Shown: piece after piece, positions 7,082 through 12,953 of the stretch
How positions within the stretch are numbered: position 1 is the first letter of the stretch
Layout of the letters: each line of letters opens with the position of its first letter
NCBI GenBank assembly: GCA_014874235.1
Contig: JACWAC010000016.1
Span: 1-13,854 of the forward strand
From: Thermoplasmatales archaeon
GTDB taxonomy: Archaea > Thermoplasmatota > Thermoplasmata > Thermoplasmatales > GCA-001856825
Reading direction: 5' to 3'
Length of the DNA stretch: 13,854 nt
Program-made: the position numbers and the translations under genes
Notes under the pieces: model-generated
What the model was told of the DNA's origin: nothing
Seen by the model: the letters and a program-made list of their open reading frames with translations, nothing else
The model's database searches: none

Positions 7082-8080
7082 ATGAAAAACAGGTATTCCA
7101 TCTCAAACTATGATTACGAACTTCCGAAGCAGCTAATCAGGCAGACACCCCCTGCTATCAGATCCGATTGTAGGCTCATGATTCTTGAAAAATCTGAGTT
7201 GATTCACTCCCAGTTGCCTGAATTGACAAAAATTCTGGCGAAGGGGGATTTGATCGTCTTAAATAAGACTAAAGTCAGGCATTCCCTGGTGTACGCGCAG
7301 AAAATGACCGGAGGTAAATTGGAAATAAATTTTCTGAAGAAAAGCGGCAGCGGATTCACAACACTAATAAAGGGCAAGGTGAAGGATGGAGAGGTCATAG
7401 ACGTAGCCGGAAAGAATTTAAAAGTGGAGATCGAAAATAACGGTTTCAGAAGAATTACCGGTGACATAGACTGGGACTACATTGAAAGGAACGGGCATCT
7501 TCCCCTCCCCCCTTACATCAAAGAGAGAAAGGACTATCAATATTACCAGAACGAAATTGGAGTGGAAACGGGCTCCGTCGCTGCTCCAACTGCCAGTCTA
7601 CACTTCAGCAAGGAGATGCTAGAATCTTTGACCAAGAAGGGAGTAAGGGTCAGATACGTCCTGTTGGAAGTTGGATATGGAACTTACAAGGAGATAAGAG
7701 ACGACAACATCAGGGAACACGTGGTTGACGAAGAGGAGATTGAGGTCGGAAGCGATATTGTTTCCGAGGTGGAAAATGCAAGGGGAAAGTTAGTAGCGGT
7801 GGGAACTACGGTGATGAGGGCTCTCGAAACATCTTCATATCCAGGCAAGATGAATCCATACAAGGGCTCTACACGAATCTTCATATATCCTGGGTGGAAA
7901 TTCAACTCGCGCGTCACACATCTCGTCACCAATTTCCACATTCCCAGAAGTTCTCTTCTCTCCCTGGTATATGCGTTTGGTGGAGAGGAAAGAATAAAGT
8001 CTGCCTACAGAGAGGCCATTGAAAAGAGGTACTATTTTTACAGTCTCGGAGATGCAATGCTCATGGACAGATATCCTTAA
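7082..8080 (+). CDS. queA: QueA-like S-adenosylmethionine:tRNA ribosyltransferase-isomerase
   Basis: A full-length QueA homologue of 332 residues (bacterial members are about 340-360). In bacteria QueA transfers the ribose of SAM to preQ1 at position 34 of tRNA, making epoxyqueuosine. Family landmarks in order: YDYELPKQLIRQTPP (10-24), RLMIL (31-35), GDLIVLNKTKV (55-65, where bacteria usually have NDTRV), GGKLEINFL (77-85), PLPPYI (141-146), GSVAAPTASLHF (164-175), LEVGYGTY (195-202), GTTVMRALE (241-249), TNFHIPRSSLLSLV (283-296) and YSLGDAML (320-327). No deletion of a conserved block is seen, so it should be active. It follows the glucoamylase with no promoter in between, an unrelated partner. 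No queuosine partner gene (queC, queD, queE, queF, tgt or queG) is in the window. Archaea normally make archaeosine rather than queuosine, so the substrate is uncertain. An in-frame ATG at 7052 is a less likely start. Confidence 0.9.
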   Translation: MKNRYSISNYDYELPKQLIRQTPPAIRSDCRLMILEKSELIHSQLPELTKILAKGDLIVLNKTKVRHSLVYAQKMTGGKLEINFLKKSGSGFTTLIKGKVKDGEVIDVAGKNLKVEIENNGFRRITGDIDWDYIERNGHLPLPPYIKERKDYQYYQNEIGVETGSVAAPTASLHFSKEMLESLTKKGVRVRYVLLEVGYGTYKEIRDDNIREHVVDEEEIEVGSDIVSEVENARGKLVAVGTTVMRALETSSYPGKMNPYKGSTRIFIYPGWKFNSRVTHLVTNFHIPRSSLLSLVYAFGGEERIKSAYREAIEKRYYFYSLGDAMLMDRYP

Positions 8081-8442
8081 TTCTTTGCATTTCCCTTTTG
8101 GTACAGCTTGTTAATTTCTTCTGTTATCGTTTTGAGCTTAGCGTTCAGCTGATTGACCTGTTCTTTTATAGTCTTTAACCTCATTTCAGAAATTTCCACA
8201 TCTTCTTCTATTTCCTTCTTGAATGAATCTGTATCCTTTACCTTGACCAGTATAGTTCCCACTCCCCTGTATATTTCGTCGTCAGATTTGGACTTGTTCA
8301 GGTATTCCAGCGTTTTCTTGTCCTCTCTTGACTTGACTTCGTACTGGTATTGTTGTGCCAGCAAGGTCTCAAGTTGCTTCTGTAGAGTCTCTGCTTGTTT
8401 CATCTGGTCCTGTACATACGGCCCAAGGTTAAGATCAACCAT
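8077..8442 (-). CDS. pfdB: Prefoldin beta subunit
   Basis: The 121-residue product has the prefoldin beta plan. An N-terminal coiled coil with heptad spacing (about 8-45, rich in Q, K and L) is followed by the short beta-hairpin section EIYRGVGTILVKVKD (56-70) and a second long coiled coil (72-116). Length and the YRGVGTILVK signature fit archaeal prefoldin beta, which forms the alpha2-beta4 jellyfish chaperone that hands unfolded proteins to the thermosome. The alpha-subunit gene is not here. The gene converges on queA and overlaps it by four bases (TTAA, giving TAA on both strands). The ATG at 8442 has no SD, but a TATA-like box lies 26 bases upstream, so it is probably leaderless. Confidence 0.93.
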   Translation of the reverse strand: MVDLNLGPYVQDQMKQAETLQKQLETLLAQQYQYEVKSREDKKTLEYLNKSKSDDEIYRGVGTILVKVKDTDSFKKEIEEDVEISEMRLKTIKEQVNQLNAKLKTITEEINKLYQKGNAKN

Positions 8443-8463
8443 TACATCCAGATGGGGAGATAG

Positions 8464-8472
8464 AATATTAAA
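8464..8472 (-). promoter_or_regulatory. TATA-like box of the prefoldin beta gene
   Basis: The minus strand reads TTTAATATT, centred about 26 bases before the ATG at 8442. There is no SD, consistent with a leaderless transcript. Confidence 0.5.
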
Positions 8473-8561
8473 TTTTCATGTTATGGCACTAGAGACGTAC
8501 AAAAGTTGTTTTACGCTAAATTAATAATCACCATAATAAAAGGAAGCAATTATGACTCCAT

Positions 8562-8585
8562 CTATCGACTTAGAGATATCGATAG
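8562..8585. repeat. Small inverted repeat in the prefoldin-moeB gap
   Basis: CTATCGA (8562-8568) and TCGATAG (8579-8585) form a perfect 7-base stem around a 10-base loop. It lies just before the integrase-like fragment. No T-run follows on either side, so a terminator is not indicated. It may be chance or a remnant of a mobile-element boundary. Confidence 0.3.
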
Positions 8586-8602
8586 CTGGTTTGGAGACTT
8601 GA

Positions 8603-8710
8603 GGTCTGGGTCACAAAGGCGACATTGAAGCTGAGTATTCAACAAATAAGAAGTGGTTGCCTGAAAATATAGATGCGTTCGGGAGCGTTTGCTTAAGACA
8701 TACCAAATAG
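8603..8710 (+). pseudogene. Decayed C-terminal fragment of an archaeal tyrosine recombinase (integrase)
   Basis: Between prefoldin and moeB lies a 365-base stretch (8443-8807) with no intact gene. Within it, bases 8603-8707 translate to a peptide containing LGHKGDIEAEYSTNKKWLPE. This resembles the end of archaeal tyrosine recombinases, where LGH supplies the catalytic histidine and the tyrosine eight residues later is the nucleophile, followed by an NK..LP segment. Both residues are retained. It is broken in two ways. A TGA at 8600-8602 stops the frame directly upstream, and nothing recognisable of the Arg-containing core precedes it. The frame also appears to slip near 8672, where frame +1 reads MRSGAFA then TAA (8673-8696), like the DMR-x-A(F/Y) tail I expect after LPE. 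No tRNA or att-like repeat flanks it. I read it as a relic of an old integrated element. The family call is from motif recognition only. Confidence 0.6.
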
Positions 8711-8779
8711 TTCAACATGAACTCACTGGAAGATAAGGATACGCGCCACACTATAATGAAAGAGTCTATAGCCAATGAA

Positions 8780-8793
8780 TCTGAAGTTTCAGA
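8780..8793. repeat. 14-base dyad downstream of the moeB stop
   Basis: TCTGAA and TTCAGA form a perfect 6-base inverted repeat with a 2-base centre, 15 bases beyond the moeB-like stop on the minus strand. The loop is too short for a full hairpin and no T-run follows, so its role, if any, is unclear. Confidence 0.2.
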
Positions 8794-8807
8794 GAACCAT
8801 TTTCATT

Positions 8808-9539
8808 TCAAAGTCTCCTCTCACCACACACCTTGCAGCTATCGTTTCTCGGGATTGACATAATTTCCAGCGAGGGTTTCCAGACGTCGAGATACAAAAG
8901 ATCGCCAGTCATTTCTTTCTCAAGGAGGACTTTGACTGCCGTGGTGACTGCAATTGAAGCTATCGCCCTGACCGCGCTTGGGATAACCCCCTGTATGGTG
9001 CAGGATATTCCTTCTCCTTTGTCAGGATAGCCAAAGCAGGAGAGACACGAAGTTCGTCCAGGGATGATTGCTTTGACATAACCGTATGTTCCCTCTACGG
9101 CCGAAAATATCCAGGGTTTCTTCAGATTGAAAGAGACGACATTCAGAACGTTTCTTGCATTGTAGTTGTCGGTTCCATCCATGATTATATCAGCTTGCGA
9201 CAGGATGTCTTCTGCATTATAGAAACTCAGTTTCTGATCTATTACATTGATGCTAATCTCTTCATCAATTCTGAGCAGTTCAGCCCTTGCCACATCCACC
9301 TTTTTGAGACCTATGTCACTCTCCTTGAACATCGCTTGCCTGTTGAGGTTGCTGTTCTCTATGAGGTCATCATCCACTATGGTAATGTTCTTGATCCCCA
9401 TCCTCACCAGCATCTCCGCAACGGCGGAACCGATTCCACCAACACCAACAACAACGATAGAAGAAGATTCAATGACTTTTTGACCAGCAGGAAATATCTC
9501 TTTGACCGCAATCTGGCTGAGATATCTATCCATCACCAT
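8808..9539 (-). CDS. moeB: MoeB/ThiF-family E1-like adenylyltransferase (UbaA-type)
   Basis: A 243-residue E1-like enzyme that adenylates the C-terminal glycine of a ubiquitin-fold sulfur carrier, here presumably the MoaD encoded just upstream. Visible motifs: the nucleotide-binding loop VGVGGIGS (31-38), DDDLIENSNLNRQ (56-68) with the acidic and Arg residues that hold ATP, DGTDNYNAR (121-129), the likely zinc ligands C165-x2-C168 and C235-x2-C238, and Cys180 in GISCTIQGV (177-185), the usual position of the thioester cysteine. There is no rhodanese domain, so sulfur must come from elsewhere. The start is ATG at 9539; a second ATG two codons later is equally possible. A TTTTATAA box lies only 11 bases before it, too close to be its promoter, so cotranscription with moaD (28-base gap) is likely. 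In archaea such enzymes may also serve tRNA thiolation or protein conjugation. Confidence 0.9.
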   Translation of the reverse strand: MVMDRYLSQIAVKEIFPAGQKVIESSSIVVVGVGGIGSAVAEMLVRMGIKNITIVDDDLIENSNLNRQAMFKESDIGLKKVDVARAELLRIDEEISINVIDQKLSFYNAEDILSQADIIMDGTDNYNARNVLNVVSFNLKKPWIFSAVEGTYGYVKAIIPGRTSCLSCFGYPDKGEGISCTIQGVIPSAVRAIASIAVTTAVKVLLEKEMTGDLLYLDVWKPSLEIMSIPRNDSCKVCGERRL

Positions 9540-9567
9540 GACTTGTTATAAAAGGACTGGTAAAAAG

Positions 9568-9807
9568 CTATCCCCCGCTAACCGGAGGAAAGACTGAGAC
9601 GGTGTCTCCATCGGATAGTTTCGTTTCATCTCTTTGAAACTTATTATTAAGTGCAAGTAGTGAAGTTTTATCCCCACCCAGACTTGGGTATTTTCCCCGG
9701 AGCAAATCTAAGAGGCTTTTCACAGTCATCTCCTCAACTTCTAGGTCTTCTTCTCTCTTACCAATGGTGTCACGATATTTCGCGTAATACTTGATATGAA
9801 CCTTCAT
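9568..9807 (-). CDS. moaD: MoaD-type sulfur carrier (ubiquitin-like small protein)
   Basis: A 79-residue beta-grasp protein ending in VSGG, the diglycine tail that is adenylated by the E1 enzyme and then thiocarboxylated. The N-terminal strand MKVHIKYYAKYRD and the segment DGDTVSVFPPVSGG (66-79) are typical of MoaD, the small subunit of molybdopterin synthase that gives sulfur to the MoaE subunit. The start overlaps the last 38 bases of moaA, and GGAGGG lies 6 bases upstream. In archaea the same protein can double as a SAMP-type modifier or tRNA-thiolation carrier, but placement between moaA and the E1 gene favours molybdopterin. Confidence 0.92.
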   Translation of the reverse strand: MKVHIKYYAKYRDTIGKREEDLEVEEMTVKSLLDLLRGKYPSLGGDKTSLLALNNKFQRDETKLSDGDTVSVFPPVSGG

Positions 9808-10735
9808 CCTTTTCCCTCCAATATGGGACTCTAGACTTCATAGCGTCCCTAAATGTATCGAAAATCTCGTTATCATCCTTTCCCTTGAAACTGAAGAGTT
9901 GATCGTGCCTGTTCAGGCACGTTTGAAACTCTCCCTTCGATGTAACTCTCATCCTTGTACAGTGGTTGCAGAAATCAGCGTTCCTCTGCGGTCTAACGAT
10001 CTCCACAACTCCCTCTCCCCCGTCTGGCATTGACACGTGAATCCTCTTCCTGTTGTGCAGCGAATTGTATTCTACCTTAGTAGATATTCCAAGCATCTTG
10101 TCCTCTATGACCCTGATGTCATAATGATACTTCTGATAGTAACCAGCGGATTCTCCGCTCCTTCCCGTTTCGTATTCTATCAGTTGCAGGATAGCACCCT
10201 TCTTGGACGTGAAATCAAGCATTGAACCAATCTGGTGGACATTGACCCCTTTGAGAACTACAAAGTTAACTTTTATGGGCGACAGTCCCACGTCAAGCGC
10301 TGCATCGATACCTTCTTCGACTACGTCAAGCGCATCAACTTTGGTAATCTCAACAAAGTGTTCTCTTTCAATGGAATGCATGGAGATGTTGATTCTGTTC
10401 AAGCCGGCTTCCTTCAACCCCTCCGCTCTTTCCTTCAGGAAGAAAGCATTAGTCGTAAGCGAGATGTCTCCAGATACGTGCTTCCTTGTTCTCCTTACAA
10501 TATCTTCAATATCCTTTCTAAGTAGCGGTTCGCCACCGGTAAACTTGACCCTGTTTACTCCATTGTCTGCTGCCATAGCCACGACTCTCTCTATCTCCTC
10601 TGGAGATAGCGTCAAAGCATTTTCATCCGTGCCTTCCATGTGACAGAAGAAACACTTGAAGTTGCACGACGCATTTACCTGGATCCTCAAGCTGTTCAAC
10701 GGTCTCCCAAAAGTATCGTAAAGCACTGTCTCCAC
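9770..10735 (-). CDS. moaA: GTP 3',8-cyclase MoaA (molybdopterin step 1)
   Basis: A 321-residue radical-SAM enzyme that converts GTP to 3',8-cyclo-7,8-dihydro-GTP with its partner MoaC, which is not in this window. The SAM cluster motif is C24-x3-C28-x2-C31 in CNFKCFFC, followed by TGGEP at 66-70. The C-terminal cluster is C256-x2-C259-x13-C273, which binds the second 4Fe-4S cluster that holds GTP. Length is normal. The protein ends in LREIS and lacks the C-terminal Gly-Gly that bacterial MoaA inserts into the active site. The 3' end overlaps moaD by 38 bases. Start assignment is weak: the GTG at 10735 has no SD, while the GTG three codons in is preceded by GGAG at short spacing. moaE lies 50 bases upstream in the same direction. 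Confidence 0.93.
   Translation of the reverse strand: METVLYDTFGRPLNSLRIQVNASCNFKCFFCHMEGTDENALTLSPEEIERVVAMAADNGVNRVKFTGGEPLLRKDIEDIVRRTRKHVSGDISLTTNAFFLKERAEGLKEAGLNRINISMHSIEREHFVEITKVDALDVVEEGIDAALDVGLSPIKVNFVVLKGVNVHQIGSMLDFTSKKGAILQLIEYETGRSGESAGYYQKYHYDIRVIEDKMLGISTKVEYNSLHNRKRIHVSMPDGGEGVVEIVRPQRNADFCNHCTRMRVTSKGEFQTCLNRHDQLFSFKGKDDNEIFDTFRDAMKSRVPYWREKDEGSYQVLREIS
9814..9819 (-). promoter_or_regulatory. SD sequence of moaD
   Basis: The minus strand reads GGAGGG six bases before the ATG at 9807, inside the end of moaA. It settles the moaD start and supports translation from a shared mRNA. Confidence 0.7.
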
Positions 10736-10785
10736 GATTCTAATCAGGTATCAAAAACTTTGTGAAGCTTTGAGAATAAATAGAA

Positions 10786-11187
10786 TCAGTGCCACGATTC
10801 CGATCCGTCAGCAAAATGGTCTTTTTTCCATATGGGCAGTCCTGACTTTATCGCCTCAACGATGTAGCTACACGCTTCGAAGGCTTCTCTTCTGTGAGAA
10901 GAGTATACTGCCACAAGCAGCGAGACCTCTCCTGGCTCGACCACTCCTACTCTATGCACGGCGAAAGCATCAATCAGATTGAACTTCGTGTGAGCCTCCT
11001 TGAGGATTTTGTTAAGTTCTTCCTCTGCGAGCTTTTCGTCTGATTCGTAAAAAAGGTGAGCCAGTTCCTTAGTAGATTCCGTCTTTCTCACTATCCCTTC
11101 AAAGACAACTGAAGAACCAATTTCCAGGTTGCGTGTTCTGAGTATAGCAGATGCATCGATAGGATCCGTCTGTATGGTCCCTTTCAC
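10786..11187 (-). CDS. moaE: Molybdopterin synthase large subunit MoaE
   Basis: The 133-residue product is MoaE, the catalytic subunit that receives two sulfurs from MoaD to turn cyclic pyranopterin monophosphate into molybdopterin. Diagnostic parts: VFEGIVRKT (28-36), AVHRVGVVEPGEVSLLVAV (76-94), SSHRREAFEAC (96-106) and IKSGLPIWKKDHFADG (113-128), whose Lys114 and Lys121 match the active-site lysines of the family. Length is normal or slightly short. The start is GTG (minus strand GTGAAAGGG); a weak TATA-like TTGAATAC lies about 26 bases upstream. It is the first gene in transcription order of the moaE-moaA-moaD-moeB cluster and lies 60 bases downstream of the ALDH stop, so it could be in the same transcript or have its own promoter. 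Confidence 0.93.
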   Translation of the reverse strand: MKGTIQTDPIDASAILRTRNLEIGSSVVFEGIVRKTESTKELAHLFYESDEKLAEEELNKILKEAHTKFNLIDAFAVHRVGVVEPGEVSLLVAVYSSHRREAFEACSYIVEAIKSGLPIWKKDHFADGSESWH

Positions 11188-11247
11188 CGTTGCAGATTTA
11201 GGATTTGGTATTCAATCTTTTGAGTGAGCATAAATGAAAGGAGAGTG

Positions 11248-12792
11248 TTAAATGTCGAATTTAACTCCCTGGGCTAGTGGAATGTCTTTCCCCCAATTTA
11301 TTGTGACTGTCTGCCTTCTTGCGTAATTCTTCCAGGCATCGCTGCCGCTCTCTCTGCCTCCTCCCGTATCTTTCTCTCCACCAAATGCACCGCCAATTTC
11401 TGCTCCTGCAGTGGCTGTGTTTACATTTGCAAGACCACAGTCGCTTCCCAGAGATGAGAGAAATTGCTCTTCCTCCATCAAGTCGTTGGTGTAGATGCTC
11501 GACGATAAACCTTGAGGAACGGAGTTGTGTATTTTTATTGCCTCGTCAAGTGTTTTGTATTTGAAGACATAAAGGATGGGCGCAAACGTCTCCTCACAAG
11601 TTATAGGAGTGACTTTCGGCATTTCAATTACTGTGGGTTGCACATAGAACCCTCCGTCGAGCCCCTTTATAGTGGCCCGTTTTCCTCCCACCAATACCTT
11701 TCCTCCTTCTTTTTTAGCTCTTTCCACTGCTGTCGTGAAATTCTTCACCGCGCCTCCATCGATCAGTGGACCAACAAGAACTCCATCATCTCTCGGGTTT
11801 CCAACCTTGACTTTGGTGTATATTCCTTTCAATTTTGAAACAAATTCCCCGTAGATCTTTTCATCCACAATTATCCTTCTAGTGGTAGTGCATCTCTGGC
11901 CCGCAGTAGCCATTGCCCCAAACGCAACTCCCTTAAGAGATAGGCTTAGGTTGGCCCTTGAGGACACTATGGAGGCGTTGTTTCCTCCCAGCTCCAAAAT
12001 GGTTTTACCGAACCTTTTCGCTACCGTTTCGCTCACAACCCTTCCGGATTTTACGGAGCCCGTAAAGGAAATCAGTTTGACTCGAGGGTCAGCAGACATT
12101 AAATTTCCTATCTCTCCCCCGCTTCCCGAAACGAGTGTGAATATCTCAGGATAGTTATTCTCCTTGATAACTTTAGTCACGATTTTCATCACAGAGATTG
12201 CAGTAAGAATTGCTTTTGATGAAGGTTTCCATATCACAACATCTCCAACCACTGCCGCGATGAATGAATTCCACGACCAAACGGAAGACGGGAAATTAAA
12301 TGAGGTAATCACTCCGATAATGCCAAGTGGAAGATACTGTTCGTACATCCTGTGGTCGAGTCTTTCGCTGGCCATTTGGAGCCCATGCAGTTGTCTTGAT
12401 AGTCCAACTGCAAAGTCTGCAATATCGATCATCTCCTGGATCTCTCCTTCTCCCTCGACAGTTGTTTTTCCAGTCTCTAGTGAAACGATCTTTCCAAGTT
12501 TTTTCTTTTGTTTTCTGAGCTCGTTGCCAATAAGTCTGATTAGTTCTCCACGTTGCGGGGGTGTAAGTTTTAGCCATTCAACCAATGTTTTCTCCGCCTT
12601 CTTAACGGCTAATTCGTAATCTTCCTTGGAGCCCGTCAAGATGGTGGCTATATTATTGCCATCTATCGGGCTCGTCGACTCAACTTTCTTACCAGAAGGT
12701 TTCTTAACCCACCCTCCTGCATATATTCCAGAATTAGGGGAACTCAAATTCAATTCTTTCAGAATTTCGCTTCTGAGCTTGGTTAAATCCAT
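11248..12792 (-). CDS. ALDH7-family aldehyde dehydrogenase
   Basis: A 514-residue NAD(P)+-dependent aldehyde dehydrogenase, cytosolic. Key residues: SFNFP with Asn166, WKP with Lys189, SFTGS (242-246), ELGGNN with the base Glu267, TAGQRCTTTRR with the nucleophile Cys301, and EETFAP (400-405). The C-terminal stretch 457-492, including AEIGGAFGGEKDTGGGRESG and DAWKNYARRQ, is characteristic of the ALDH7 (antiquitin) group, whose known members oxidise alpha-aminoadipic semialdehyde in lysine breakdown. The archaeal substrate is not proven, and other semialdehydes or glyceraldehyde are possible. I place the start at the ATG at 12792, not the one 45 bases earlier, because a TATA-like box at 12812-12820 sits 24-26 bases before it and the family N-terminus fits. 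The gene is divergent from tRNA-Arg, only 55 bases away. It lies upstream of moaE with no obvious functional link. Confidence 0.9.
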   Translation of the reverse strand: MDLTKLRSEILKELNLSSPNSGIYAGGWVKKPSGKKVESTSPIDGNNIATILTGSKEDYELAVKKAEKTLVEWLKLTPPQRGELIRLIGNELRKQKKKLGKIVSLETGKTTVEGEGEIQEMIDIADFAVGLSRQLHGLQMASERLDHRMYEQYLPLGIIGVITSFNFPSSVWSWNSFIAAVVGDVVIWKPSSKAILTAISVMKIVTKVIKENNYPEIFTLVSGSGGEIGNLMSADPRVKLISFTGSVKSGRVVSETVAKRFGKTILELGGNNASIVSSRANLSLSLKGVAFGAMATAGQRCTTTRRIIVDEKIYGEFVSKLKGIYTKVKVGNPRDDGVLVGPLIDGGAVKNFTTAVERAKKEGGKVLVGGKRATIKGLDGGFYVQPTVIEMPKVTPITCEETFAPILYVFKYKTLDEAIKIHNSVPQGLSSSIYTNDLMEEEQFLSSLGSDCGLANVNTATAGAEIGGAFGGEKDTGGGRESGSDAWKNYARRQTVTINWGKDIPLAQGVKFDI

Positions 12793-12811
12793 AGATATCT
12801 CTACGTGATCT

Positions 12812-12820
12812 TTTTTATAG
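12812..12820 (-). promoter_or_regulatory. TATA box of the ALDH gene, possibly shared with tRNA-Arg
   Basis: The minus strand reads CTATAAAAA, about 24 bases before the ATG at 12792, so a leaderless transcript is likely. Read on the plus strand, the same AT-rich block lies roughly 30 bases before the 5' end of tRNA-Arg, and no other good box is seen in the 55-base gap. Confidence 0.5.
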
Positions 12821-12847
12821 TAAAGTCTTTTACGCAATTGACGTGAT

Positions 12848-12921
12848 GGGCTTGTAGTGTAACCTGGACAGCACAGAAGCCTCCGGAGCTTCTAATTCGG
12901 GTCCAAATCCCGACAAGCCCG
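12848..12921 (+). tRNA. tRNA-Arg (anticodon CCG)
   Basis: A complete cloverleaf. The acceptor GGGCTTG pairs with CAAGCCC and carries discriminator G. The D stem GTGT/GCAC closes a loop with G18-G19 and A20, an arginine identity base. The anticodon stem GAAGC/GCTTC encloses the loop CTCCGGA (anticodon CCG, 12883-12885), and the T stem is TCGGG/CCCGA. No intron, no encoded CCA. Two features are unusual: position 15 is A with U48 (an A-U Levitt pair), so archaeosine cannot be made there, and the T loop reads TCCAAAT, with C instead of U at position 55. Confidence 0.94.
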
Positions 12922-12953
12922 TTGTCTGACTTGTACGGTTAGATTCTCCCGTC

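Noticed and set aside
8153..8524. A 123-codon plus-strand frame opposite prefoldin beta
   Set aside because: It is Ser/Phe-rich as expected from the reverse complement of a Lys/Glu coiled coil; no independent support.
8716..8862. A 48-codon plus-strand frame after the integrase-like fragment
   Set aside because: It runs into the 3' end of moeB on the other strand and has no recognisable feature; it may be decayed integrase tail but cannot be supported.
10203..10643. A 146-codon open frame on the plus strand
   Set aside because: It is antisense to the well-supported moaA; the protein is low-complexity (rich in S, T, P and L) with no recognisable motif.
10732..10805. Direct repeat CCACGATTC at 10732-10740 and 10792-10800
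   Set aside because: Only two short copies, one at the moaA start and one at the moaE end; no further copies or dyad structure to suggest a site.
12164..12619. A 151-codon plus-strand frame opposite the aldehyde dehydrogenase
   Set aside because: It is a shadow of a complete ALDH7 gene with all catalytic residues.
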